A stretch of 64,000 bases of DNA, taken from contig JBBRRA010000001.1 in assembly GCA_038225475.1 (NCBI GenBank), forward strand, positions 248,001-312,000. Reading direction: 5' to 3'. The position numbers and the translations under genes were made by a program. Each line of letters starts with the position of its first letter. Within the stretch, counting starts at the first letter, position 1. This DNA is from Polymorphobacter_B sp038225475 (GTDB lineage: Bacteria; Pseudomonadota; Alphaproteobacteria; Sphingomonadales; Sphingomonadaceae). The notes under the pieces are model-generated. The model was not told the origin of the DNA, searched no databases, and was given only the letters and a program-made list of their open reading frames with translations. Of the stretch, positions 30,102-38,731 are shown piece after piece.

Positions 30102-33100
30102 CTATTGCCGCCGCCGCCCGACGACAAGCGCCGCCGGCAGGAAGAACAGCACCAGCGGCGCACCTGCCGCCAGCCCGAAGATGATCGCCGTCGCCAGCGG
30201 CCGCTGCAGCCCTGCACCGCGTGCCACGCCGAGCGCGAGCGGGCTCAGCGTCAGGATCGCGATTAACGCCGACATCAGGATCGGTCGCAGCCGCGCGCGT
30301 GCCGCCGCGAGCACCGATTCAGCCGAATCAGCCACAGCCGGATCAAGCTCGGCAAGGAAGAAGATAACCAGTTCGGTGATAATGCCGACCGCCATCGTCA
30401 GCCCCATCAGTGCCGAAATATCGAGCTCGGTGCCGGTCGCCCACAGCCCTGCCAGCACTGCGCCCGCCGCCAGCAGCACTGTCGCAATCGCCGCGACGGT
30501 GTAGCGCCAGCGCCCGAACAGGATCGTCAGCAGCAGCGCCACCAGCATCAGCGCGGCGACGAACACGGTCGCCAGATCGGTGAAGCTACGCTGTTGCTGC
30601 TCGTACAACCCGCCATATTCGACACGCACCGACGCGGGCAATCCGGCAGCGGCGACCGCGCGCTTGACGTCGACCATCGCCGATCCGAGATCGCGCCCGT
30701 CGAGCCGTGCGGTCACGGCGGCGAACGGTGCCAGATCCTCGCGCGTCAGCTGCTTTTGTCCAGCGACGATCGCAATACGCGCCACCTGCCGCAGCGCCAC
30801 CGGGCGCCCATCGGCACTGCGCAGCAGCAACGCGCCCAAATCCTGAACCCGGTCGCGCAGTGCCAGCGGCGCGCGGACGCGCACGTTGATGAGCAGCTCG
30901 CGCGACCGGATCTGCGTGGCAACGGTGCCGCCGACCTGCGCCTCGATCTGGCGCGCGACGGCATCGGGGTCGAGCCCCGCCTGCGCCGCTGCGGCACGGT
31001 CGACGGTGATCGCGACGGCGTCGCCTGCAACACGTTGCCCGTCGCGGACCTCGACGACGCCGGACACCTTGCCGATTACTGCCGCCGTGGTGCGCGCCGC
31101 ACGGCTCAGCTCGTCGGGGACGTCGCCGAACAGCTTGACCTCGATCGGCTGCGGCACTGCCGTCAAGTCGCCGATCAAATCCTCCATCAACTGCGCGGTC
31201 TCGATATCGAGGCCGGGCACCTGCGCGGTGATCCGCGTCCGGACTTCGCTCATCACGGCATCGATATCGCGGCGGCTGCCACCCTTGAGCCGGATAAAGA
31301 AATCGCCCTCGTCGGCCTCGCTCAGCCCACCGCCAAGCTGCAGCCCGGTGCGGCGGGAATAGCTGGCGACTTCGGGGGTCACGGTGATGATCGCCTCCGC
31401 CTGCCGCAGCAACCGGTCGGTATCGCTCAACGCGGCGCCGGGCTTCGCCTTATAGTCGAGGATGAAGCCGCCCTCGTCCATTTTGGGCATGAAGCCGCTG
31501 TCGACGCGCGCATAGCCCAGCCACCCCGCCCCAGCGAGCAGCACCACCAGCAGCGCCAACGTCAGCCCCGGCCGCGCCAACGCCGGCGCGACCGCGCGCG
31601 CATAGCCGCGCTCGATCCGCCCCGACAGGGCATCGGCGCGCGCCGCTGCGGTGGCATCCTTTGCGGTGAGCCAGTGCGCCGCAGCCAGCGGCAGCACACC
31701 ACGCGCATAGATCAGCGAAAATGTCAGCGCCGCCGTCATCGTCAACGCCAGCGCCTTGAAAAAGCCGCCGGTGACGCCGCTGATGAACGCCAGCGGCAGG
31801 AACACGACCACCGTCGCCAGCGTCGACCCGAGCAACGGCCCGCCCATTTCATCGCCCGCCGCCAGCAGTGCGCGTGTCGTGGTCGCCACCCCCTCCTGCA
31901 GACGGCGGACCATGTGTTCGAGCATGACCACCGCATCATCGACGATCAGGCCGACAGCTGCCGCCAGCCCGCCGAGCGTCATCATGTTGAAACTCATGCC
32001 GAACACGCCGAGCAACAGGCAGGTCGCGGCGAGCACGGCTGGCAGCATCAGCCCGGTCAGCAGCATCAACCGCCAGCTGCGCAGGAACACGAACAGCACG
32101 ATGCCGGCGAGCAGCGCGCCGAGCAGGATCGCGTCGCGCACCGCCTCGGCAGCGCCGCGCACCAGCTCGGACTGATCGTAGAAGGGGGTGATGCGAATGC
32201 CCGGCGGCAGTTTTGCCCCGGCGAGCCGCGCGTCGATCGCTGCGGTCAATCGCAGGCTATCGGCAAGCGGTGACTGCCGGATGTTGACCAGCACCGCATC
32301 GCCGCCGTTCGAGGTGACGCGCGTATAGCTCGGGGCGATCGACGGCTCGATCGTCGCGATCTGGCCGAGTGTTACCAGACCGGCAGCCGCGCTTGCGCCC
32401 GTCTTGATCGGCGTCGCGGCGATGTCGGCGATGCTCGCCACGCGGTCCTCGACCAGCGCGAGGTAGAGCCGGTGGCGATCTTCGAGCCGCCCGACCGCCT
32501 GAATGGTGTTGGCGGCGTTCAACGCCTGCGCCACATCGGCGAGCGTCAGCGACAGCGCGCGCAACCGTGCAGGGTCGACAATCACCGCGATCTCGCGCGG
32601 GCTGCCGCCTAGGATGTCGATACCCGCGACGCCGGGCACGCTCGACAACAACGGCCGCAACCGCAGTTCGGCGAGTTCGCGCAGCGCCCGCGGATCGCGC
32701 GTCTGCGACGTCAGCGCGAGGCCGTAGACCGGAAAGATCGTCGGATCCGACCGCCGCACTTCGAACCGCGTACCCGGCGGCAGCTCGGCCTGCAGCGTGG
32801 CGAGGCGGCCCTGAACGCCGAGCAGCGACGTCACCATGTCCTGCCCCCAATCGAAGCTGAGCGCGATCTCGGCGCTGCCGCGGCTGGTCGTCGAGCGGAT
32901 ATGCGTGACGCCGGGCACGGCGCGCAGCGCGATCTCCATCGGCCGGGTGATCGCTGCTGCCATGGCCCCCGCGTCGCGCTCGCCGGCGTCGATCGAGACT
33001 ACGATGCGCGGATAGTCGATCACCGGAAATAGCCCGACCGGCAACCGCAGCGCCGCGACCACGCCGCCGAGTGTCAGCAGCACCACGGCCAGCAGGATCG

Positions 33101-33131
33101 CGCGGCGGTGGCGCTCGAGCAAGGCGCTCAT
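30102..33131 (-). CDS. RND efflux transporter permease (AcrB family)
   Basis: 1009 aa with the duplicated AcrB layout: a first helix, a large periplasmic loop, six helices, then the same again. RLPVGLFPVIDYPRIVVSID is the N-terminal landmark. TM4 carries the proton-relay pair Asp-Asp in AAAVGLIVDDAVVMLEHM, and GVTGGFFKALALTMTAALTF follows. The Asp pair fits drug-type (HAE) pumps more than metal pumps. Its start overlaps the adaptor stop by 4 bp. Substrates cannot be told. Confidence 0.92.
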   Translation of the reverse strand: MSALLERHRRAILLAVVLLTLGGVVAALRLPVGLFPVIDYPRIVVSIDAGERDAGAMAAAITRPMEIALRAVPGVTHIRSTTSRGSAEIALSFDWGQDMVTSLLGVQGRLATLQAELPPGTRFEVRRSDPTIFPVYGLALTSQTRDPRALRELAELRLRPLLSSVPGVAGIDILGGSPREIAVIVDPARLRALSLTLADVAQALNAANTIQAVGRLEDRHRLYLALVEDRVASIADIAATPIKTGASAAAGLVTLGQIATIEPSIAPSYTRVTSNGGDAVLVNIRQSPLADSLRLTAAIDARLAGAKLPPGIRITPFYDQSELVRGAAEAVRDAILLGALLAGIVLFVFLRSWRLMLLTGLMLPAVLAATCLLLGVFGMSFNMMTLGGLAAAVGLIVDDAVVMLEHMVRRLQEGVATTTRALLAAGDEMGGPLLGSTLATVVVFLPLAFISGVTGGFFKALALTMTAALTFSLIYARGVLPLAAAHWLTAKDATAAARADALSGRIERGYARAVAPALARPGLTLALLVVLLAGAGWLGYARVDSGFMPKMDEGGFILDYKAKPGAALSDTDRLLRQAEAIITVTPEVASYSRRTGLQLGGGLSEADEGDFFIRLKGGSRRDIDAVMSEVRTRITAQVPGLDIETAQLMEDLIGDLTAVPQPIEVKLFGDVPDELSRAARTTAAVIGKVSGVVEVRDGQRVAGDAVAITVDRAAAAQAGLDPDAVARQIEAQVGGTVATQIRSRELLINVRVRAPLALRDRVQDLGALLLRSADGRPVALRQVARIAIVAGQKQLTREDLAPFAAVTARLDGRDLGSAMVDVKRAVAAAGLPASVRVEYGGLYEQQQRSFTDLATVFVAALMLVALLLTILFGRWRYTVAAIATVLLAAGAVLAGLWATGTELDISALMGLTMAVGIITELVIFFLAELDPAVADSAESVLAAARARLRPILMSALIAILTLSPLALGVARGAGLQRPLATAIIFGLAAGAPLVLFFLPAALVVGRRRQ

Positions 33132-34174
33132 CGGCGCGTCGCTGGCGATGCTGGTGCGCGCGCGAGACGGACCGCCATGCCATCCTCGAGCGCCGTGCCG
33201 CCGCTCGTCACGACCATGTCACCTGCAGCGATGCCGCGCACGATCGCGGTCTGACCGCCGTCGCTGGAGCCGACCGTTACGTCGCGGCGACGGGCGACAC
33301 CGTCGCGGACCACGAACACAAAGGCCTGCCCGCCGTCATCGAGCAGCGCCGCATCGGCAACCCCGACGCCACTGCTGCGATTGGTAACGAGCGTCCCCGA
33401 AAGCGTCTCGCCGCTGGCAATATGCGCGGCGAGCGGCAGGTCGGCGAACACCGTTGCAAGCCGCGTCACGGGGTCCGCCGTTGGGTCGATATCGGTGACA
33501 TGGGCGGCAAGCTCGGGGGACGTGCCGCCAGGCCGGATGGCAATCGGCGCACCCCGCGCGACGTGACGCGCCAACTCGGGATCGATGCCGAACCGCGCGC
33601 GGACACCGCCCGCAATGGCCAGCCTCGCGACCACCGCACCGGCTGCCAGTTGGTCACCCGGATTGGCAACCACGGCGGTCACCGTCGCCGCCACCGGGGC
33701 CCGCAGCACCAACGCAGCGTCGCGCACGCGCAAGCTGGAATCGGTCGTCGCGGCGGTCGTGGCAGCGGCGCGCGCCGTCTCCACCTCCGCATCGCTGACC
33801 AATCCATCGGCGCGCAGCCGCCGCGCGCGCGCCAAGGCAGCAGCGGTCGTGCCGACGTCCGCTGCTGCCCGCGTGCGTTCGAGGGCAGCCGCGGGTGTCG
33901 GCCGCAGCCGCGCCACCACCGCACCTGCAGCAACGCGCGCGCCAGGCCGCGCGACGATTTCGATGACCGTCGATTCGATCGGCGTGGTCAAAGTACGCTC
34001 GCCGCCGCTGCCGTCGTCCGCTGCGCCATAAACCGTCAGGCGCGTGGCAACGGCGCCCCCCGCGGCGGTATCGACGGTGACCAGCGCGGTCGGTTCCGGC
34101 GGCTTGGCATCGGGCGCGGGGGCTTTGCACCCGGCAAGCGCGGCAAGCAGCATCACGGCAACGAGGCGCGTCAT
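33128..34174 (-). CDS. RND periplasmic adaptor lipoprotein
   Basis: 348 aa. Lipobox LLAALAGCKAP near residue 16 makes it a lipoprotein, as is AcrA. A lipoyl half (TVIEIVARPGARVAAGAVVA), a short coiled coil (residues 85-135), the second lipoyl half (LVLRAPVAATVTAVVANPGD) and a C-terminal beta-barrel/MP domain (FVFVVRDGVARRRDVTVGSS) follow in the usual order. The ATG overlaps the stop of the outer-membrane gene. It joins the RND pump to the channel. Confidence 0.9.
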   Translation of the reverse strand: MTRLVAVMLLAALAGCKAPAPDAKPPEPTALVTVDTAAGGAVATRLTVYGAADDGSGGERTLTTPIESTVIEIVARPGARVAAGAVVARLRPTPAAALERTRAAADVGTTAAALARARRLRADGLVSDAEVETARAAATTAATTDSSLRVRDAALVLRAPVAATVTAVVANPGDQLAAGAVVARLAIAGGVRARFGIDPELARHVARGAPIAIRPGGTSPELAAHVTDIDPTADPVTRLATVFADLPLAAHIASGETLSGTLVTNRSSGVGVADAALLDDGGQAFVFVVRDGVARRRDVTVGSSDGGQTAIVRGIAAGDMVVTSGGTALEDGMAVRLARAPASPATRR

Positions 34175-35451
34175 CGGTTCCAGTCCTCTCGCGGCGTGCC
34201 GGTCAGCAATTCGAGCGTAACCATGGCTTCGGCAATTTGCTGTTCGGTGTCGATCAGCGCGAGCGCCTTGTCGCGCTGCGCCTGCTGCGCGGTCGCAGCG
34301 GTTGCGGGCGCAAGGTCGCCGCGTGCCGCCGCGCGGGTGCTTGCAACGGCGATCCGGTCGATCTCGGGCTGCGCGGCGCGCAGTGCTTCGGCCTGCGCGC
34401 GCCGGATGGCGATCCCGGCAACGGCGGCCGCAATGTCGGCGCGCGCCTGGAATAATCGCGCTTCGAATTCGGCGTGCAGCGCGCTGCGGGTCGCCTCGGC
34501 AATGCGAATGCCGCCACGGCCGCGGTTCCACAGCGGCAGCGTGAACCCCACCGATGGCCCGATCGTGCGGTTGCCCGTCGTATCCCGCAGCCCGTTGAGC
34601 GCGAGCGTCAGCGTCGGAAACTGGTCGAGCACCGCTTTGTGCACCGCGGCCTCCTGCACATCATAGCCCGCCCGCAGCGCGGCGAAATCGAAGCGGCGGT
34701 CCTGCGCCAGCGCGAACAGCCGAGCTGCATCGGGCGGCGGCGGCGGCACCGGCGTTGCGACGAGCAGAACCGAAGTCCCCGGCGGCAGGCCGAGCAGCCG
34801 CGCCAGTTCGAACTGTGCGGTGCTGAGCGCGGTCGCCCCGGCGCGCTCGCGGTCGCCGGCGTCGAGCGCCGCAAGCCGCCGCGTCTCGACCTCGCCCGCA
34901 CCGATATCGCCGCGCGCCGCCGCGCGTTCGACCGACAGCAGCAGCGCGTTCGCCGCGGTTGCACTCGCATGGTTGAGGATTTGCGCGCGCTGCAACGCCT
35001 CGACGCGCACTGCCTGCAGCCGGGCGGCACCCGCAGTCTGCCATTCGGCCCACGCCAGATCGAGCCGGACCTGCCGCCCGGCGGCGCGCGCTCCGGCCAG
35101 GACGACGCGCCGCGTGCGCAGCGCGGCGATGTCGATGAGCAGCTGGCTGGCGAGCGCCGTCGTCGTATCGGGCCCGCTCAGGATTTTGTCGAAGCCCGCC
35201 GTCGCGGTCGGGTCGGGCAGCAACCGCGCTGCAAACAGCTGCGCGTCGGCAACACCGGCACGAACGCGCAGCGCGCGCAGTTCGGGGTTGCCGCCGACCG
35301 CCAAGCCACCGATCGCGTTCAGGTCGAGCGGTATCGCCGGCACCGCGACCGGCGCTGCTGCCGTGCCGAGCGGTACCGGCCGATAGGGCGCGCACGCCGA
35401 CAGCGTCAGCACTGCCGCCGCCGCCAACGCCTGCCCTATCCTTAATCGCAC
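34171..35451 (-). CDS. TolC-family outer-membrane lipoprotein
   Basis: 426 aa from a GTG with GGGGAG six bases upstream. A lipoprotein signal ends VLTLSACAPYRP. Two OEP repeats follow: PELRALRVRAGVADAQLFAA and a C-terminal IGPSVGFTLPLWNRGRGGIR with long helices. It is the first gene of the RND operon and supplies the outer-membrane channel. The strand pattern resembles metal-pump OMFs (CzcC-like) as well as drug-type ones, so the substrate stays open. Confidence 0.88.
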   Translation of the reverse strand: MRLRIGQALAAAAVLTLSACAPYRPVPLGTAAAPVAVPAIPLDLNAIGGLAVGGNPELRALRVRAGVADAQLFAARLLPDPTATAGFDKILSGPDTTTALASQLLIDIAALRTRRVVLAGARAAGRQVRLDLAWAEWQTAGAARLQAVRVEALQRAQILNHASATAANALLLSVERAAARGDIGAGEVETRRLAALDAGDRERAGATALSTAQFELARLLGLPPGTSVLLVATPVPPPPPDAARLFALAQDRRFDFAALRAGYDVQEAAVHKAVLDQFPTLTLALNGLRDTTGNRTIGPSVGFTLPLWNRGRGGIRIAEATRSALHAEFEARLFQARADIAAAVAGIAIRRAQAEALRAAQPEIDRIAVASTRAAARGDLAPATAATAQQAQRDKALALIDTEQQIAEAMVTLELLTGTPREDWNR

Positions 35452-35581
35452 GCACTGCTCCCCTGCTGCGCGATCCGGCGTCGGTGCGCGCCGCTGTTCT
35501 AGACAGCGATCCATGACAGATCAAAGCAAGTTGATTTGGCCCGCTTGGCACCCCGCAAGGCTTCGGCTAAGGCTCGTGCCC

Positions 35582-36358
35582 ATGAAGATGTTCCGCGTAC
35601 TCCGCCTGACCCTGCTGCCGCTGGCACTGACCGGGTTGCTGCTCACCGGCTGCGCCTCGACGAAGGGCCGCAAGGACCAGGCCTATGTCGCGCGCGACGT
35701 CGAGACGCTGTACAATGTCGCCCGCGACACGCTCGCCAAGCGCCAGTACAAACTCGCCGCAGCGCAGTTCGACGAGGTCGAGCGGCAGCACCCCTATTCG
35801 GTTTGGGCCCGCCGCGCGCAGCTGATGTCGGCATACAGCTATTATGTGGCGCAGCAGTATTCGGATGCGATCGCCTCGTCGCAGCGTTTCCTGTCGCTGC
35901 ACCCAGGTAGCCGCGAAGCACCCTATGCCTATTATGTCGTCGCGGTCAGCTATTACGAGCAGATCAGCAGCGTCGACCGCGACCAGAAAATCACGCAGCA
36001 GGCGCTCGATGCGATGGGCGAGCTGATCCGCCGTTATCCCAATTCGGACTACGCCGCCGATGCACGGCTGAAGATCGACCTTGCACGCGATCACCTTGCG
36101 GGCAAGGAGATGGAGGTCGGGCGCTTCTATGAAAAGAACACGCTGTACCTCGCCGCGATCATCCGTTTCCGCACCGTCGTCGATCAGTACGACACCACCA
36201 GCCACACGCCCGAGGCGCTCGAGCGGCTGGTCGAATGCTATCTGCTGCTCGGCCTGCCCGAGGAAGCGAAGAAGTCCGCCGCCGTGCTCGGCTATAACTA
36301 CCCGGGGTCGAAATGGTATCAGCGCTCGTTTGCCCTGATCCAGAAAAAGACCACGTGA
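35582..36358 (+). CDS. bamD: Outer-membrane assembly lipoprotein BamD
   Basis: 258 aa. Lipobox LLLTGC with Cys24, then five TPR-like units starting YNVARDTLAKRQYKLAAAQF and DEVERQHPYSVWARRAQLMS, SYYVAQQYSDAIASSQRFLS and LHPGSREAPYAYYVVAVSYY. This is the BamD pattern, with the conserved HPYS and HPGS turns. It is an essential part of the BAM complex that inserts outer-membrane proteins. RecN follows 14 bp downstream, an arrangement found in many alphaproteobacteria. Confidence 0.95.
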   Translation: MKMFRVLRLTLLPLALTGLLLTGCASTKGRKDQAYVARDVETLYNVARDTLAKRQYKLAAAQFDEVERQHPYSVWARRAQLMSAYSYYVAQQYSDAIASSQRFLSLHPGSREAPYAYYVVAVSYYEQISSVDRDQKITQQALDAMGELIRRYPNSDYAADARLKIDLARDHLAGKEMEVGRFYEKNTLYLAAIIRFRTVVDQYDTTSHTPEALERLVECYLLLGLPEEAKKSAAVLGYNYPGSKWYQRSFALIQKKTT

Positions 36359-36372
36359 GTGCGTAGCGGTCG

Positions 36373-38028
36373 GTGCTGACCGCGCTCGACATCCGCGATG
36401 TCGTGCTGATCGAGGCGTTGCGGCTCGAATTCGCGCCCGGCCTCGGCGTGCTGACGGGTGAAACCGGCGCGGGCAAATCGATCCTGCTCGATGCGCTGGG
36501 GCTGGCGCTCGGCGGCCGCGGCGATGCCGGGCTGGTGCGCAGCGGTGCCGGGCAGGCGAGCGTCACTGCGGCGTTTGCAGTGCCCGCCACCCACCCGGCG
36601 CGCGCGATGCTCGAGGCGCAGGGGCTCGACCACGACGACGAACTCATCTTGCGCCGCCGCGTCGCTGCCGATGGCGGCAGCCGCGCGTTCATCAACGACC
36701 AGCCAGTATCGGCGGCGCTGCTCCGCGATGTCGGCGCGACGCTGGTCGAGATCCATGGCCAGCAGGACGACCGCGGGCTGCTCAACGCGCGCGGCCACCG
36801 CGCCTTGCTCGATGCGTTCGGCGGCCTTGGGCCGCAGACCGCTGCCACCGCGGCCGCCTATGCGGCGTGGCGGGCGGCCGATACGGCGCTGTCGGCGGCG
36901 CGCGAGGCGCTTGATGCGGCGCTCGCTGATCGCGACTGGCTGACGCACGCCGTTGCCGAACTGACCGCGCTGGGCGCGCTGCCCGGCGAGGAAGCGACCC
37001 TCGCCGAGGCGCGCAGCGCGATGCAAAAGGGCGCGCGGCTGACCGAGGATCTCGATGCGGTGACCACGCTGCTCGGCGGCTCGGACGGCGGGTTGGCGGC
37101 GTTGCGGCAGGCGGCGCGGCGGCTCGACCGGCTGGCCCCCGAACTCGACCTGCTGGCCGATGCGCTCGCCAGCATGGACCGCGCGGTGATCGAGGCAAGC
37201 GAAGCCGAGGACAAGCTCGCCGCCGCCGCGCGCGCACTCAGCTTCGATCCGGCGCGGCTCGACGCCACCGAAACGCGGCTGTTCGAGCTACGCGGCGCGG
37301 CGCGCAAGCACCGCGTCGAAGTCGATGCGCTGCCGGCGCTTGCCACGACGCTCGCCGCGCGGGCGGATGCTCTCGACGCCGGCGAAAGCGGCTTGGCGGC
37401 GCTCGACAAGACGGCGGCCACGGCGCGCGCCGCGTTTGCTGCCGCCGCCAGCGCACTGACTGCGGCGCGCACCGCCGCCGCAACACGGCTCGATGCAGCC
37501 GTCGCCGCCGAGCTTGCACCGCTCAAGCTCGACGCCGCCCGCTTCCGCACCGCGATCGCGGCATTGCCCGAAGCTGCGTGGTCGGCAACGGGCGCCGACC
37601 GTGTCGAGTTCGAAGTCTCGACCAACCCCGGCGCGCCGTTTGCGCCGCTGCTCAAGATCGCTTCGGGCGGCGAGCTGTCGCGCTTCGTGCTGGCGCTGAA
37701 GGTTGCGCTGGCAGCCACCGGCAGCGCGGGGACGATCATCTTCGACGAGATCGACCGCGGCGTCGGCGGTGCCGTCGCGAGCGCGATCGGCGAGCGATTG
37801 CAACGACTTGCGGCCTCGACGCAGCTGCTTGTGGTCACGCACAGCCCGCAGGTCGCAGCGCGCGGGCGTCACCAGTGGCGCATCGCCAAATCGAGCGACG
37901 GCACCGTAACCCGCACCGGCGTCACCCGGCTTGACCCCGTCGAGCGCCGCGAGGAGATTGCGCGCATGCTGTCGGGGGCCGAAGTCACCGACGAGGCGCG
38001 TGCGCAGGCGGAAAAGCTGCTCGCCTGA
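36373..38028 (+). CDS. recN: DNA repair protein RecN
   Basis: 551 aa from a GTG. Walker A GETGAGKS at residues 29-36 is followed by LDALGLALGGRGD, and RAFINDQPVSAALLRDVGAT and EIHGQQDDRGLLN (Q-loop region) follow. A central Ala-rich coiled coil spans about residues 150-390, and the C-terminal ABC signature SGGELSRFVLALK and Walker B TIIFDEIDRGVGG close the SMC-like ATPase. RecN acts in double-strand break repair. Likely co-transcribed with bamD. Confidence 0.95.
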   Translation: MLTALDIRDVVLIEALRLEFAPGLGVLTGETGAGKSILLDALGLALGGRGDAGLVRSGAGQASVTAAFAVPATHPARAMLEAQGLDHDDELILRRRVAADGGSRAFINDQPVSAALLRDVGATLVEIHGQQDDRGLLNARGHRALLDAFGGLGPQTAATAAAYAAWRAADTALSAAREALDAALADRDWLTHAVAELTALGALPGEEATLAEARSAMQKGARLTEDLDAVTTLLGGSDGGLAALRQAARRLDRLAPELDLLADALASMDRAVIEASEAEDKLAAAARALSFDPARLDATETRLFELRGAARKHRVEVDALPALATTLAARADALDAGESGLAALDKTAATARAAFAAAASALTAARTAAATRLDAAVAAELAPLKLDAARFRTAIAALPEAAWSATGADRVEFEVSTNPGAPFAPLLKIASGGELSRFVLALKVALAATGSAGTIIFDEIDRGVGGAVASAIGERLQRLAASTQLLVVTHSPQVAARGRHQWRIAKSSDGTVTRTGVTRLDPVERREEIARMLSGAEVTDEARAQAEKLLA

Positions 38029-38040
38029 GGCGCAATCCCC

Positions 38041-38071
38041 GCTGACACGTCTCAATAAATAGTGTGTCAGC
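38041..38071. promoter_or_regulatory. Inverted repeat after recN
   Basis: Perfect 8-bp arms GCTGACAC (38041-38048) and GTGTCAGC (38064-38071) with 15 AT-rich bases between. It could be an operator for the downstream gene or a recN 3' hairpin. A TTGACT at 38094 with CATATC 17 bases on is a weak promoter candidate for the GNAT gene. Confidence 0.45.
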
Positions 38072-38144
38072 TGTGTCACGCCGCCAGCGAGGTTTGACTG
38101 GCATCAGATTAAGTACCATATCGGATAGTGAAAGACAAGTCCCG

Positions 38145-38666
38145 ATGCCGAGCGCCATTCGCACCGCTACCGCCGCCGATCTTTTGACCGTCCACGCGCT
38201 GATCGAGCGCAGCTATCGCGGGGATACCGCGCGCGGCGGCTGGACGCACGAGGCCGACCTGCTGCAGGGCGAGCGCACCCGGCCCGACGTGCTTGCCGCG
38301 ATCATCGCCGATCCGCTGCAGCGGCTGCTGGTATTGGACGACGCAGTCGGCGCTCCGGCCGCCTGCGTGCTGCTCGCCGATGCCGGTGGCGGCGTCGCCT
38401 ATCTCGGGATGCTCGCGGTCGATCCGGCGCGGCAGGTGGACGGGGTCGGGCGGCGGATGATCGCGGCCGCCGAAAGCACCGCGCGCGGCTTTGGCGCGAC
38501 AATCATCGAGATGACGGTGATCGCAGTGCGCACCGAGCTGATCGCTTATTATCAGCGCCGCGGCTATGCGCTGACCGGCGAAACGCGCGCGTTCCCCGAC
38601 TATGTCGCGCAGCCCGACCCGCCGCTGACGCTGGTGGTGATGGCAAAGCCGCTGGCGGCAGGTTGA
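38145..38666 (+). CDS. GNAT family N-acetyltransferase
   Basis: 173 aa. It has the GNAT order: IRTATAADLLTVHALIERSY, an acidic linker, VAYLGMLAVDPARQVDGVGR followed by RMIAAAESTARGFGA (the acetyl-CoA pyrophosphate loop region, here QVDGVGRR), and RTELIAYYQRRGYALTGETR at the end. The acceptor is unknown. Separated from recN by 116 bp with an inverted repeat, so probably its own unit. Confidence 0.87.
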   Translation: MPSAIRTATAADLLTVHALIERSYRGDTARGGWTHEADLLQGERTRPDVLAAIIADPLQRLLVLDDAVGAPAACVLLADAGGGVAYLGMLAVDPARQVDGVGRRMIAAAESTARGFGATIIEMTVIAVRTELIAYYQRRGYALTGETRAFPDYVAQPDPPLTLVVMAKPLAAG

Positions 38667-38731
38667 ACGCGCGCGCTTTTCGGGTCGGCAACCGGCTCCC
38701 CTTGGCGCGACGGCGCTGCTATCACCAGCCG

